From Bacilli bacterium (GTDB lineage Bacteria; Bacillota_I; Bacilli_A; RF39; UBA660), in NCBI GenBank assembly GCA_017617435.1, contig JAFZWF010000018.1, forward strand, positions 1-52,641: a DNA stretch of 52,641 nt, given 5' to 3'. Under the pieces are notes generated by a model. That model saw only the letters and a program-made list of their open reading frames with translations, was not told the DNA's origin and made no database searches. Position 1 is the stretch's first letter. Each line of letters begins with the position of its first letter. The translations under genes and the position numbers were made by a program. Positions 32,461-41,345 of this stretch are shown piece by piece.

Positions 32461-32745
32461 ATGTTATATATTAGTTTAAATATACAAAGATTTGCACACG
32501 TTAAAGCGCAAGGATCTACTCATAACGGCCGTGATTCAAGAGGTAGACGTTTAGGAGCAAAAGTTGCTGACGGACAAGTTATAAATGCTGGTTCTATTAT
32601 TTATAGACAAAGAGGAACTAAGATTTATCCAGGAAAAAACGTTGGTATGGGTAAAGATCATACTCTATTCGCACTTATAAATGGTGTAGTTAAATTCGAA
32701 AGATGCGGAAGAAGTAAGAAAAAAGTTAGCGTATACGAAGCTTAA
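32461..32745 (+). CDS. rpmA: 50S ribosomal protein L27 with Prp-cleaved extension
   Basis: A 94-residue precursor. The first 12 residues, ending LNIQRFA, match the Prp cleavage motif (LxxQxFA); mature L27 would start [14 protein letters not shown]. The core has [21 protein letters not shown] in parts, and [15 protein letters not shown]27 reaches the peptidyl-transferase centre, so the extension must be removed for full activity. GGAGAATG in the end of prp serves as ribosome site. A strong terminator follows. Confidence 0.97.
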   Translation: MLYISLNIQRFAHVKAQGSTHNGRDSRGRRLGAKVADGQVINAGSIIYRQRGTKIYPGKNVGMGKDHTLFALINGVVKFERCGRSKKKVSVYEA

Positions 32746-32750
32746 ATTTT

Positions 32751-32778
32751 AAATATCACATTTATGTGATATTTTTTT
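32751..32778 (+). terminator. Terminator of the L21-L27 operon
   Basis: AAATATCACA/TGTGATATTT, 10 bp, TTTA loop, T run. Confidence 0.88.
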
Positions 32779-32831
32779 ATTCTATTAATTTATCTTTATT
32801 TATGATAATATTTACCTAGAGGTGCTTTATA

Positions 32832-33470
32832 GTGAGATATAACGTTGTAAAAAATGCAAACAGCATATTAGAAAGTAGCGACTACTTAGTAAAAAACCCA
32901 TCGAGTTACAAAAATAAATGGAAGGATTTATTTCATAATAATAATCCTATTTGTCTTGAACTTGGAATGGGTAGAGGAAGTTTTATAATTGATATGGCTA
33001 AATATCATCCAAATATTAACTATATAGGTTTAGAACTTGATAGTTCTCAAACAGCAACAGCAGTTAATAAGCTTAGTGGTCAAAATATTAAAAATTTAAA
33101 ATTAATCTGTGCAGATGCATCTAAAATAATTGATTTTTTTGGTAAAGAAATCGATACAATTTATTTAACATTTTCTGAACCATGGCCAAAAAAACAAGAT
33201 GAAAAGAAAAGATTTACTCACGAAAGTTATTTAAGGCTTTATGACAGAATTTTCAAAAAAAATAAGCACATAATCATGAAAACAGATAATAAAATTTTAT
33301 TTGCATCAGCTCTTGAGAGTTTAAGTAATTATTGGTATGTATTTGATAAAGTAAGTCTTGATCTACATAATGATGAAAGAAAAATAGAAAACATTATGAC
33401 AGATTTTGAAAAACAATATTTCAAAGAACATCGCCAAATATATTATCTTGACGCTTATTTTGATAACTAG
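32832..33470 (+). CDS. trmB: tRNA (guanine(46)-N7)-methyltransferase
   Basis: A 212-residue SAM-dependent enzyme making m7G46 in tRNA. SAM loop LELGMGRGSFI (residues ~38-48), YIGLELDSSQTA, and the TrmB signature FSEPWPKKQDEKKRF (family FsDPWPKkrH.KrR; Asp to Glu here), followed by FKKNKHIIMKTDN. The start is GTG at 32832, with AGAGGTG 9 nt upstream. Normal length. Lies between rpmA and an unknown gene, near the position of spo0B in Bacillus. Confidence 0.95.
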   Translation: MRYNVVKNANSILESSDYLVKNPSSYKNKWKDLFHNNNPICLELGMGRGSFIIDMAKYHPNINYIGLELDSSQTATAVNKLSGQNIKNLKLICADASKIIDFFGKEIDTIYLTFSEPWPKKQDEKKRFTHESYLRLYDRIFKKNKHIIMKTDNKILFASALESLSNYWYVFDKVSLDLHNDERKIENIMTDFEKQYFKEHRQIYYLDAYFDN

Positions 33471-33475
33471 AATTT

Positions 33476-33504
33476 TTGACAAAATATCGAACGTATGTTA
33501 AAAT
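33476..33504 (+). promoter_or_regulatory. sigma-A promoter of the gene at 33531
   Basis: TTGACA (33476-33481), 17-nt spacer, TAAAAT (33499-33504). It also rules out a start at 33495, which would lie inside the promoter. Confidence 0.82.
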
Positions 33505-33530
33505 ATCTTTTCACAAATGAGGTGATTATT

Positions 33531-34094
33531 GTGACAGAAAATTTAACTATGAAATATCAAAATAAATTACACATGATAATGAATTCTAAGAAAACTCCGT
33601 ATGGAACAGAAAATGAAAAAGGAAAAACATTTTTAAAACAACTTAGAAATTCTAAATATACATGTGTTGTTCCTCTAAATAAAGATGAAACTCAAATTAT
33701 GAGAACTTTACTTAGAGTTAATAGTGAGCATAATTATCCAATTGATAATTTATGCAATATTTATAATATTGATAGAACAAAATTAATGAATAAAATAAAT
33801 AATATATTCATTGTACTTGAAAAATATTTTTCATATGAAAATGATGAATCAATCAAATATAATGAATCAATCAATGATTTTAACTATAACTTAAGTATTT
33901 TTGATTGTGATTTTGAACAATCTACACAAAATATATTAAGAGCAATTGGTTGTGTTTATACACGTGATTTATCACATAAAAAAATGTCTCAGATAAAAAG
34001 TTATCTAACATATGATGAATATGAAAAACTACTTGATTTTCTAGCATTCTATGGTGTTCTTTTTGATGAACAACTTGAAAAAGTAAGAAAATAA
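33531..34094 (+). CDS. Uncharacterised 187-residue protein
   Basis: Not recognised. A soluble, mainly helical protein. The second half has a segment (ILRAIGCVYTRDLSHKKMSQI ... YEKLLDFLAFYGVLF, in parts) whose spacing recalls small helical repeats of the RpoA C-terminal type, but this is only a resemblance. It starts at GTG 33531 with GAGGTGA upstream. Own promoter and terminator, so a single-gene unit. It sits in the slot of spo0B (between rpmA and obg in Bacillus) but lacks a histidine phosphotransferase motif, so it is not called Spo0B. Confidence 0.6.
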   Translation: MTENLTMKYQNKLHMIMNSKKTPYGTENEKGKTFLKQLRNSKYTCVVPLNKDETQIMRTLLRVNSEHNYPIDNLCNIYNIDRTKLMNKINNIFIVLEKYFSYENDESIKYNESINDFNYNLSIFDCDFEQSTQNILRAIGCVYTRDLSHKKMSQIKSYLTYDEYEKLLDFLAFYGVLFDEQLEKVRK

Positions 34095-34124
34095 ATAAAA
34101 TTAGAGTATTTACTCTAATTTTAT
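34095..34124 (+). terminator. Terminator before obg
   Basis: ATAAAATTAGAGT/ACTCTAATTTTAT, 13-bp stem with a 4-nt loop directly after the stop; the T tract is interrupted. Confidence 0.7.
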
Positions 34125-34153
34125 ATTATTTATAAAAGAAAAGGGTGATTAAT

Positions 34154-35428
34154 ATGTTTGTTGATGAACTAGTTGTAAAGTTAATAGCTGGTAAAGGAGG
34201 GGACGGATGTACCTCTTTTAGACGCGAAAAATATATTCCAATGGGAGGACCTGATGGTGGTTCTGGAGGTCGTGGAGCAAATATAATTTTCAAAGTTGAC
34301 AAAAGTTTAAAAACTCTTATCGATTTAAGATATAAAAAAATAATTAAAGGTGACAAAGGCGTTAACGGTAAAGGAAGTAATCGAAACGGTGCAAATGCCG
34401 AAGATATAATAATAAAAGTTCCTGCAGGAACAACATTAATTGATATGGACACAAATTTAGTTATAGCAGATTTAATACATGATGACGAAGAATTTATCGT
34501 AGCTCATGGTGGCCGTGGAGGAAGAGGTAATAAGGCCTTTGCCACGATGCAAGATAGAGCACCTAAAATGAGCGAATATGGTGAACCTGGAGAAGAAAGA
34601 ATAGTTAAATGTGAGTTAAAAGTTTTAGCTGACGTTGGACTTGTTGGTTTACCAAGTGTTGGTAAAAGTACTTTTTTATCTGTTATTAGTGCATCAAAAC
34701 CAAAAATTGCAGAATATCATTTCACAACATTAAGTCCTAACTTAGGTGTTGTAAAATTAAAAGATCATCGCTCTTTTGTTATGGCTGATCTTCCTGGATT
34801 AATAGAAGGAGCTTCAAAAGGAGCTGGTCTTGGTCATAATTTCTTAAAACATGCATCACGAACAAGAATTATTGCTCATATAATAGATATGGGTGGATAT
34901 GAAGGAAGAAATCCAATTGAAGATTATGAAATAATTAGAAACGAATTAAAAGAGTATAGTGATAAACTTGCAAATAAGAAAGAAATTGTTATTGCTAACA
35001 AATGTGACTTACCTAACTTTGATGAAAACTATAAAGCATTTAAAGAAAAATATCCTCACATAGATATCTATAAAATAAGTGCGTTAAATAATATTGGTAT
35101 CGACGAAGTGTTAACTAAAATTGCTGATACACTTGATGAAATTGGTGTTGAAGATATATATGATGAAACAGATTATGAATCACACGTTATATATAAGTTC
35201 AAAAATGAAAAACCATATACAATTACAAATGATAATGGTGTATGGATAGTAAAAGGTGAAGAAATAGAAAAACTATTTAAAATGACAAAGTTTACAGAGG
35301 ATGAATCTGTCATTAGATTTAGTCGCAAGTTAAAAGGTATGGGTGTTGAAGAAGCATTAGAAGAAGCCGGTGCCAAACGTGGAGATGACGTTCAAATACT
35401 AGATTATATGTTCACTTTTAAAGAATAG
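34154..35428 (+). CDS. obg: Obg/CgtA GTPase
   Basis: A 424-residue GTPase linked to 50S ribosome assembly and stress control. The glycine-rich Obg fold occupies ~1-155 (GGDGCTSFRREKYIPMGGPDGG in parts, GGRGGRGN). The G domain has GLPSVGKST (G1), TTLSPNLG (G2), DLPGLIEGA (G3), NKCDLP (G4) and SAL (G5). A C-terminal OCT domain (~350-424; FSRKLKGMGVEEALEEAGAK) completes the Gram-positive architecture. The GTG at 34145 belongs to the GGGTGAT ribosome site; the ATG at 34154 is used. Obg can bind ppGpp, which is relevant given the unusual rel gene in this window. Confidence 0.97.
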   Translation: MFVDELVVKLIAGKGGDGCTSFRREKYIPMGGPDGGSGGRGANIIFKVDKSLKTLIDLRYKKIIKGDKGVNGKGSNRNGANAEDIIIKVPAGTTLIDMDTNLVIADLIHDDEEFIVAHGGRGGRGNKAFATMQDRAPKMSEYGEPGEERIVKCELKVLADVGLVGLPSVGKSTFLSVISASKPKIAEYHFTTLSPNLGVVKLKDHRSFVMADLPGLIEGASKGAGLGHNFLKHASRTRIIAHIIDMGGYEGRNPIEDYEIIRNELKEYSDKLANKKEIVIANKCDLPNFDENYKAFKEKYPHIDIYKISALNNIGIDEVLTKIADTLDEIGVEDIYDETDYESHVIYKFKNEKPYTITNDNGVWIVKGEEIEKLFKMTKFTEDESVIRFSRKLKGMGVEEALEEAGAKRGDDVQILDYMFTFKE

Positions 35429-35457
35429 AGTTTAAAAAATAGAACTCTATTTTTTTC
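35425..35457 (+). terminator. First terminator after obg
   Basis: ATAGAGTT/AACTCTAT stem with a 10-nt A-rich loop, then seven T; overlaps the obg stop. Confidence 0.75.
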
Positions 35458-35490
35458 TTTTTTACATGTATATCACTAATATATTTTATG

Positions 35491-35518
35491 AAAAAGTAAC
35501 AAAATTGTTACTTTTTTT
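35491..35518 (+). terminator. Second terminator after obg
   Basis: AAAAAGTAACA/TGTTACTTTTT, 11 bp, 4-nt loop and T run. The tandem arrangement gives strong isolation of obg from ruvAB. Confidence 0.85.
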
Positions 35519-35587
35519 AGTTTTATTTCATATAACGACATATTTCTCATTATTTTAATATATTATAAGTCACTCGAGGTGATACTT

Positions 35588-36142
35588 ATGTATGAGTATA
35601 TGAAAGGGAAGATAATTTTAGTAACTGAAAATTACATTATTTTGGAAGTAGGAAATATAGCATATAGAATATATGTTACAAGAAATAGTTTTAAATTAAA
35701 TAGTTGTGTACTTCTTTACATTTATTATTACTGCTCGGAAAATATTAAACAGTTATATGGCTTTAAGCAAAAAATTGAAAGGGAAGTATTTCAAAAATTA
35801 ATAAATTTAAAAAGTATAGGTATAAAAACAGCATTTAATATATTAAAAAATGACAGTTATGAAACGATATTAGCAGCTGTTTATAATACGAATTATGATT
35901 TTTTATTATCACTTAATAAAATTAATGAGAAAAATGTTGACTCACTTATTAAAGAAATTAAATCTATAAAGTATAAGGATAATTTTTCGATTGATAACCA
36001 GTTTTATGTAAGTTTAAAAAGTTTGGACTATAATGATTCAGATATATATAAATCATATAAACTAATAAATAAAGATCAACCTATAAATTTAATGATCAAA
36101 GAAGCAATAAAAATAATTGAAAGTGGTGGATTAAATGAATAA
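35588..36142 (+). CDS. ruvA: Holliday junction helicase subunit RuvA
   Basis: A 184-residue junction-binding protein. The N-terminal OB domain starts YEYMKGKIILVTENYIILEV and contains the LYGF motif; the HhH domain follows (KLINLKSIGIKTAFNILK; family GIGpKtA reads GIKTA with Ser-Ile before it). A diverged linker and a short C-terminal RuvB-interacting domain (DIYKSYKLI ... MIKEAIKII) complete it. The GTG at 35579 is within the GAGGTGAT ribosome site, so the ATG at 35588 is taken. It overlaps ruvB by 8 nt. Confidence 0.9.
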   Translation: MYEYMKGKIILVTENYIILEVGNIAYRIYVTRNSFKLNSCVLLYIYYYCSENIKQLYGFKQKIEREVFQKLINLKSIGIKTAFNILKNDSYETILAAVYNTNYDFLLSLNKINEKNVDSLIKEIKSIKYKDNFSIDNQFYVSLKSLDYNDSDIYKSYKLINKDQPINLMIKEAIKIIESGGLNE

Positions 36143-37103
36143 TGAAGAGAGTAATACACTAAGACCACTTAACTTTGAAGAATTTATAGGTCAAAAAGAA
36201 ATAATTAATAACTTAAAGATATATATTCAAGCCGCAAAGTTAAGAGATACATCACTTGATCACACATTGCTAGTAGGTCATGCAGGACTTGGAAAAACCA
36301 GTTTAGCATATCTAATAAGTTATGAATTAAATCAAAATATTATTGTTTTAAATGCAAATTCTATTGAAAGGCCAAAAGACTTGATAATAACTTTAAGTAA
36401 ACTTAATGAAGGTGATATTTTATTTATTGATGAAATACATGCTCTTAGCAAAAATTGTGAAGAAATCTTATATTCAGCAATGGAAGATTTTTACATTAAC
36501 CTAAATGTGAAGAATGATTTAAAAAAAGAAGTGATTAGATTTGATCTTCCACCATTTACATTAATTGGGGCAACTACAAAAGTTGAAGATTTATCAAAAC
36601 CACTTCTTGATAGGTTTTCAATAAATTTTACTTTCAGAAAATATAGTGTTGAAGAAATTACTCAAATACTATTTAATGCATCAAAAAAATTAAATACCAC
36701 TTATAAAATGAGAGCTTTAAAATTAATAGCATCTGTGTCAAGATTTACTCCAAGAGTAGCACTTAATTATTTAAAAAGAATAAATGATTATTCTTTGATT
36801 GATAATTTAAAATATGTAGATCACATATACGTTTGTGATATTTTAAATAAACTCGGTATAAAAAATAAAGGATTAAAAGATCTTGATATAAGATATTTAA
36901 AAATGCTTCATTTTGACTATGATGATAAACCTGTTGGCATTAATACAATTTCAAGTTTTTTAAATGAAAATAATAAAGTTATAGAAGAAATGGTAGAAAA
37001 TTATTTAATTGAATTATCTTTTATAAGAAAAACCAGTAAAGGTAGAGTTATAACTAGTAAAGGTATAACATTTTTGAATAGTCTTCATAAGAAAAAATTA
37101 TGA
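36135..37103 (+). CDS. ruvB: Holliday junction branch migration ATPase RuvB
   Basis: A 322-residue AAA+ motor that drives branch migration with RuvA. LRPLNFEEFIGQKEIINNLKIYI at the start (in parts), Walker A GHAGLGKTS (usual GPPGLGKTT), Walker B ILFIDEIHAL, sensor 1 LIGATTKVEDLSKPLLDRF, and a C-terminal winged helix (~255-322; GINTISSFLNEN, FIRKTSKGRVITSKG). Slightly shorter than the usual ~335. Its ATG lies within the ruvA end. ruvC is absent here, as expected in Bacillota, where RecU replaces it. Confidence 0.95.
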   Translation: MNNEESNTLRPLNFEEFIGQKEIINNLKIYIQAAKLRDTSLDHTLLVGHAGLGKTSLAYLISYELNQNIIVLNANSIERPKDLIITLSKLNEGDILFIDEIHALSKNCEEILYSAMEDFYINLNVKNDLKKEVIRFDLPPFTLIGATTKVEDLSKPLLDRFSINFTFRKYSVEEITQILFNASKKLNTTYKMRALKLIASVSRFTPRVALNYLKRINDYSLIDNLKYVDHIYVCDILNKLGIKNKGLKDLDIRYLKMLHFDYDDKPVGINTISSFLNENNKVIEEMVENYLIELSFIRKTSKGRVITSKGITFLNSLHKKKL

Positions 37104-37158
37104 GTGTTTTTAAAAATTTATAGTATAATGGTTTTGTAAGTGAAAGGAAGTTTTGGTT

Positions 37159-37749
37159 ATGGAAAATAATAATGAAATTCATGAGTTTAAAGAAGAATAT
37201 CTTCATAACAATCGAGTAAGACGAATTAATAATGATCGCGCTTGCATGTTATCAGCTATTACTTGGGCACAAAGAAGTAAAGACCCTTCAAGTCAAGTAG
37301 GGGCATGTTATGTTAATGCTGAGGGAAGAGAAATTTCAATTGGTTATAATGGTGCACCAAATGATTGGCCTGATGAAGAGTTTCCATGGGGAAGAGAAGT
37401 TAATAAAATTGGTATGAATAATACCAAATATCCATATGTTATACACGCAGAAATGAATGGAATTCTTAACTATGGAGGTCTTGGAACAGATTTTAAAGGT
37501 TCAACACTTTTTGTTACATTATTTCCATGCTCAAATTGTGCAAAATTTCTTGCTCAAAGAGGCATCAGCAAAATAGTTTATTTAAGTGATAAGTATAAAG
37601 GAACAGAAGATAATATTGCTGCTAAAACATTGTTAAAAAAAAGTAATATTGAATACGTTCAATATACTGAATTATCTGAACAAGAAGTTATAGATTTTAT
37701 TGATTTAATCAATCCTTTAGATAATGGAAAATCAAGGACTAGAAGATAA
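37159..37749 (+). CDS. dCMP deaminase-like zinc deaminase (ComEB family)
   Basis: A 196-residue cytidine/deoxycytidylate deaminase-like protein. Zinc and catalytic motifs: HAEMNGIL (His and proton-shuttling Glu) and [19 protein letters not shown] (two Cys). [10 protein letters not shown] and [11 protein letters not shown] fit dCMP deaminases, which make dUMP for dTMP synthesis. Longer than the ~150-190 of common bacterial forms because of a charged N-terminal extension. In Bacillus the related gene comEB lies between comEA and comEC; here it is between ruvB and queA. AAAGGAAG precedes the ATG at 37159; an in-frame TTG two codons upstream is less likely. Confidence 0.9.
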   Translation: MENNNEIHEFKEEYLHNNRVRRINNDRACMLSAITWAQRSKDPSSQVGACYVNAEGREISIGYNGAPNDWPDEEFPWGREVNKIGMNNTKYPYVIHAEMNGILNYGGLGTDFKGSTLFVTLFPCSNCAKFLAQRGISKIVYLSDKYKGTEDNIAAKTLLKKSNIEYVQYTELSEQEVIDFIDLINPLDNGKSRTRR

Positions 37750-37750
37750 T

Positions 37751-38791
37751 ATGAATATTAATGATTTTGATTACAACTTACCAAAAGAATTAATAGCTCA
37801 AACTCCTCTAAAAGAGAGGAGTTCTTCGCGTTTATTAATCCTTAATAAAGATAATGGTAAAATAACTCATGAACATTTTTATAACATTATAAATTATTTA
37901 AAACAAGGCGATGTTCTTGTATTAAATGATACCAAAGTTATTCCTGCACGTTTAATAGGTGAAAAAGAAGATACTAAAGCCGTTATTGAAATTCTTCTTC
38001 TAAAAGAGTTAGAAGAAAATAACTGGGAATGTCTTGCAAGGCCATGTAAAAGATTAAAAATAGGAACTATTGTTTCCTTTGGAAATGGTGTTTTAAAAGC
38101 AGAAATTACTAAAAAACTTGAAGACGGAATTGTACATATAAAATTAATCTACGAAGGTATACTAATGGAAATTCTAGATAAACTTGGAACAATGCCACTA
38201 CCTCCATATATACATGAAAAATTAAAAGATCAATCAAGATATCAAACTGTATATGCAAAAAATGTTGGTTCAGCAGCTGCTCCTACAGCAGGCCTTCATT
38301 TTACGAATGAATTATTAGAAAAGATTAAAGAAAAAGGCATTATTATTACGTATGTTACACTGCACGTTGGTCTTGGTACATTTAGACCAGTTGAGGTTGA
38401 TAATATTTTTGATCATAAAATGCATAGCGAGTTTTATGTTATGGATGAAAAAACGGCTGAAATACTTAATTCCGCCAAGAAAGATGGACGTAGAATCATT
38501 GCTGTTGGTACAACATCAACAAGAACGCTAGAAACTATTTCATCAAGTAATAATGGTACATTTAAAGCTTGCAGTGGTAACACAGATATATTTATATATC
38601 CAGGATATAAATTTAAAGCTATTGATGCATTAGTAACAAATTTTCATCTTCCAAAAAGTACACTTGTAATGCTTGTTTCAGCACTTGCTGGAAGAGAAAA
38701 TATATTAAATGCATATAATGAAGCTATTAATGAAAAATACCGTTTCTTTAGTTTTGGTGATGCTATGTTTATAACAGGAGATGATATATAG
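37751..38791 (+). CDS. queA: S-adenosylmethionine:tRNA ribosyltransferase-isomerase
   Basis: A 346-residue enzyme adding the epoxyqueuosine ring to preQ1-modified t[27 protein letters not shown] at the start (in parts), [62 protein letters not shown] and the end [10 protein letters not shown] are all typical. It begins 1 nt after the deaminase stop; the frame extends nine codons into that gene but the ATG at 37751 gives the usual length. The stop overlaps the tgt start. Confidence 0.96.
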   Translation: MNINDFDYNLPKELIAQTPLKERSSSRLLILNKDNGKITHEHFYNIINYLKQGDVLVLNDTKVIPARLIGEKEDTKAVIEILLLKELEENNWECLARPCKRLKIGTIVSFGNGVLKAEITKKLEDGIVHIKLIYEGILMEILDKLGTMPLPPYIHEKLKDQSRYQTVYAKNVGSAAAPTAGLHFTNELLEKIKEKGIIITYVTLHVGLGTFRPVEVDNIFDHKMHSEFYVMDEKTAEILNSAKKDGRRIIAVGTTSTRTLETISSSNNGTFKACSGNTDIFIYPGYKFKAIDALVTNFHLPKSTLVMLVSALAGRENILNAYNEAINEKYRFFSFGDAMFITGDDI

Positions 38792-39924
38792 TGAAAGTAG
38801 AATTTAAAAAAGTATATAATGATCCTAAAACAAAAGCTAGATTAGGTAAAATAATATTTAATGGTAAAGAGTATGACACTCCAATGTTTATGCCTGTTGG
38901 AACTGCTGCTACTGTTAAAACTTTATCTCCTGAAGAAGTTAAAAATCTAGGTGCTGGAATTATTCTCTCAAATACATACCATTTATGGCTTAGACCTGGT
39001 GAAGATATTGTTGAAAAAGCTGGAGGGCTTCATAAATTTATGAATTATGATGGTCCAATTTTAACTGATTCTGGCGGATTTCAAGTTTTTTCACTTGCAA
39101 AACCAAAAGATATAACTGAAGAAGGTGTAAAATTTAAAAACCATTTAAATGGAGATTCATTATTTTTAACACCAGAAAAATCAATAGAGATTCAAAGAAA
39201 ACTAGGTAGCGATATCGTAATGAGTTTTGATGAGTGTGTAGGTTATCCATGCGATGAAAAATACATGAAAGATAGCGTAGATAGAACATTAAGGTGGGCA
39301 AAAAGAGGTAAAGATGTATTTAAGGGTGATAATCAAATTCTTTTTGGTATAGTTCAAGGCGGCTATTATGAACACTTAAGAAGATATTGTGCAGAAGAAC
39401 TTGTTAAGATGGATTTTGATGGTTATTCAATAGGTGGAACCAGTGTAGGTGAACCAAAGGAAATAATGTACGAAATGGTAGAAATGTCTACTAAATATTT
39501 ACCTGAAGATAAAATTAGATATCTAATGGGTGTTGGTGATCCAATAGATTTAATAGAAAATGTAAAAAGAGGTATTGATATATTTGATTGTGTATCTCCA
39601 ACAAGACTTGCAAGACATGGTCATGCATACACTAAATATGGTAAAATTAATTTAAAAAATAACAAATATAAAGATGACTTTTCTCCAATTGAGGAAGGAT
39701 GCAATTGTTATACGTGTAAAAACTTTACAAAGGCATATGTAAAACATTTAATTAATGCAGAAGAATCGTTTGGAGCAAGACTTCTTTCAATTCACAATTT
39801 ATCATATCTAATGAATCTGATGAGTGAAATCAGAAAAAATATTAAATCATCAACATTGGAAGAATTCAGAGATGAATTTGTTAAGAATTATTATAAAAAG
39901 GACGCTGATAAAAATGATGAATAG
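38791..39924 (+). CDS. tgt: Queuine/preQ1 tRNA-guanine transglycosylase
   Basis: A 377-residue enzyme exchanging G34 for preQ1 in tRNAs with GUN anticodons. Catalytic and substrate motifs: [12 protein letters not shown] (Asp), [29 protein letters not shown], and the second catalytic Asp in [13 protein letters not shown]. The zinc site is [18 protein letters not shown]. Starts at GTG overlapping the queA stop (TAGTG). With queA it gives queuosine synthesis steps, though preQ1 supply genes (queCDEF) are not here. Confidence 0.97.
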   Translation: MKVEFKKVYNDPKTKARLGKIIFNGKEYDTPMFMPVGTAATVKTLSPEEVKNLGAGIILSNTYHLWLRPGEDIVEKAGGLHKFMNYDGPILTDSGGFQVFSLAKPKDITEEGVKFKNHLNGDSLFLTPEKSIEIQRKLGSDIVMSFDECVGYPCDEKYMKDSVDRTLRWAKRGKDVFKGDNQILFGIVQGGYYEHLRRYCAEELVKMDFDGYSIGGTSVGEPKEIMYEMVEMSTKYLPEDKIRYLMGVGDPIDLIENVKRGIDIFDCVSPTRLARHGHAYTKYGKINLKNNKYKDDFSPIEEGCNCYTCKNFTKAYVKHLINAEESFGARLLSIHNLSYLMNLMSEIRKNIKSSTLEEFRDEFVKNYYKKDADKNDE

Positions 39925-40219
39925 AATATGTATTGTTGGTTCAATCATCATTATTGCAATAATGATTGCGATTCCGACATATTTTAATGTTAAAAAAAAT
40001 CATGAAGATAAACTTGTTCTAGTTACAAGAATGGAAATTACATCAGCAGCAAAAAAATGTTTCTTAGATTCTATTTGTACAGGAAATGAAACTACATTAA
40101 AATATCTTTATGAAAAAAACTATTTAAAAAAACAAGTAGATCCTAAAACTAAAGAATATATTGATGAAAATAATAAAATACTTTATCAAAATAAAAAAGT
40201 TGTCGTAGATTTTATTTAA
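39914..40219 (+). CDS. Small membrane protein with pilin-like helix and C-terminal region
   Basis: A 101-residue protein with an N-terminal helix [18 protein letters not shown], which resembles the pilin stem ending AIPTY, then a soluble part ([38 protein letters not shown]) with the spacing seen in small pseudopilins. The type III leader (G/FTLIE) is missing, so the prepilin peptidase should not process it. It starts inside the end of tgt, with AAGGA upstream. In Bacillus this slot holds yajC; the RPQQK and GDxVVTxGG motifs of YajC are not present. Function unknown; pilin-like is an inference. Confidence 0.6.
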   Translation: MMNRICIVGSIIIIAIMIAIPTYFNVKKNHEDKLVLVTRMEITSAAKKCFLDSICTGNETTLKYLYEKNYLKKQVDPKTKEYIDENNKILYQNKKVVVDFI

Positions 40220-40231
40220 GACAACTTTTTT
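40193..40231. terminator. Bidirectional terminator between the pilin-like and YrzE-like genes
   Basis: AAAAAAGTTGTC/GACAACTTTTTT (12-bp perfect stem, 15-nt loop) overlapping both convergent stops. Confidence 0.82.
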
Positions 40232-40580
40232 GTTTGTTTTTACCAAGAATAGAACCTGATATCGATAAAGTTAATATTATAAAGTAATAAATTATAGTTT
40301 TAAAACTAATAGTACTAAGAGTTATTATGTTAATAGTAAGTAATATAATTAAAATTTTAACAAATGACCTAATACCGCATTTATATCCTTGAACATTTGT
40401 TTTTAAACCTGATAAAAATGCGTATATAAAAACTAAAATAAAGTTAATAATACTTAATAGTGTTGTGCATAAACTATAGTTACCACCAAAATATTCAATT
40501 AATGTAAAAATTATACTGAGTAATAATAATGAAGTTACATATATGATAGTAAATTTAAATTTGTTTATAAAGTTTTTCAA
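40212..40580 (-). CDS. YrzE/TIGR04086-like four-helix membrane protein
   Basis: A 122-residue protein made up almost entirely of four hydrophobic helices with short loops (for example IIYVTSLLLLSIIFTLI and SIINFILVFIYAFLSGLK), followed by a short basic tail. Length, helix number and location beside tgt and a DUF421 gene match YrzE of Bacillus (TIGR04086); function unknown. Its last codons overlap the convergent pilin-like gene by 8 nt within the terminator. Assignment depends largely on gene order. Confidence 0.65.
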   Translation of the reverse strand: MKNFINKFKFTIIYVTSLLLLSIIFTLIEYFGGNYSLCTTLLSIINFILVFIYAFLSGLKTNVQGYKCGIRSFVKILIILLTINIITLSTISFKTIIYYFIILTLSISGSILGKNKQKSCLK

Positions 40581-40658
40581 ATAAAATCACCTAATAAATT
40601 ATATTGTATGACTAAAAAAATATACATAAACACATAATAAAGTTAGGTGATTATATAA

Positions 40659-41345
40659 ATGGAATTATCAATAACTATATTTAGAACTTTATTTTTCTAT
40701 TTTTTTGTAACTTTTTCGTATAGGATCATGGGTAAAAGAGAAATAGGTCAGCTTGGAATAATAGATTTAATAGTTTCTATATTAATAGCAGAACTAGTAG
40801 CTATTAGTATTGAAAATACAAATGATTCTATATTTCTTACAATAATTCCTATATTACTACTTGTTATTGTTGAAATTATATTAGGGTTTATTTCTGTTAA
40901 ATCAAAAACTTTTAGACATGTTTTAGAAGGAAAACCAACGATGATAGTTTGTGATGGTAAAATAAATTATCATCAAATGCTAAAACAGCGATACACAATC
41001 GATGATTTACTTTTTAATATGAGACAAAAAGAAATTAAATCAATTGAGGATGTTGAATATGCTTTTTTAGAAGCAAATGGGAAATTATCTATTTTTAAAT
41101 ATGATAATAAAATTAAAAACAAAGTTTTTCCACTTCCACTAATAATTGACGGAAAAATTCAAGAAAAATATCTATATAAAATACCGTTTTCTAAAAAAGA
41201 AATATTTAATATGTTATTAAATAAAAATATAGATATAGAAAATGTATTTTATGGCTTTTATAAAGATAAGAAAATATTTATTATTGAGAAGGATAGTAAA
41301 AATACTTTCTTAAATAATAAATACATAGAAAAACAACAAAAATAA
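40659..41345 (+). CDS. DUF421 (YetF/YrbG-like) membrane protein
   Basis: A 228-residue protein: three N-terminal helices with YRIMGKREIGQLGIIDLIVSI (the DUF421 signature, in parts) and a cytosolic C-terminal domain with GKPTMIVCDGKINYHQM, IDDLLFNMRQKEIKSIEDVEYAFLE (in parts) and NGKLSIF. Corresponds to YrbG, which lies between yrzE and spoVB in Bacillus. Function not established; relatives are linked to spore coat or membrane proteins. Its final 65 nt overlap the 3' end of the convergent spoVB-like gene. Confidence 0.85.
   Translation: MELSITIFRTLFFYFFVTFSYRIMGKREIGQLGIIDLIVSILIAELVAISIENTNDSIFLTIIPILLLVIVEIILGFISVKSKTFRHVLEGKPTMIVCDGKINYHQMLKQRYTIDDLLFNMRQKEIKSIEDVEYAFLEANGKLSIFKYDNKIKNKVFPLPLIIDGKIQEKYLYKIPFSKKEIFNMLLNKNIDIENVFYGFYKDKKIFIIEKDSKNTFLNNKYIEKQQK

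Noticed and set aside
33495-33530. Earlier ATG-proximal start for the gene at 33531
   Set aside because: The region overlaps the spacer and -10 box of a clear promoter, so it cannot be in the mRNA from that promoter.
33531-34094. Spo0B, on the basis of position before obg
   Set aside because: No histidine phosphotransferase helix motif and no sequence resemblance.
39914-40219. YajC, on the basis of position after tgt
   Set aside because: Lacks the RPQQK and GDxVVTxGG motifs; helix and C-terminal pattern differ.
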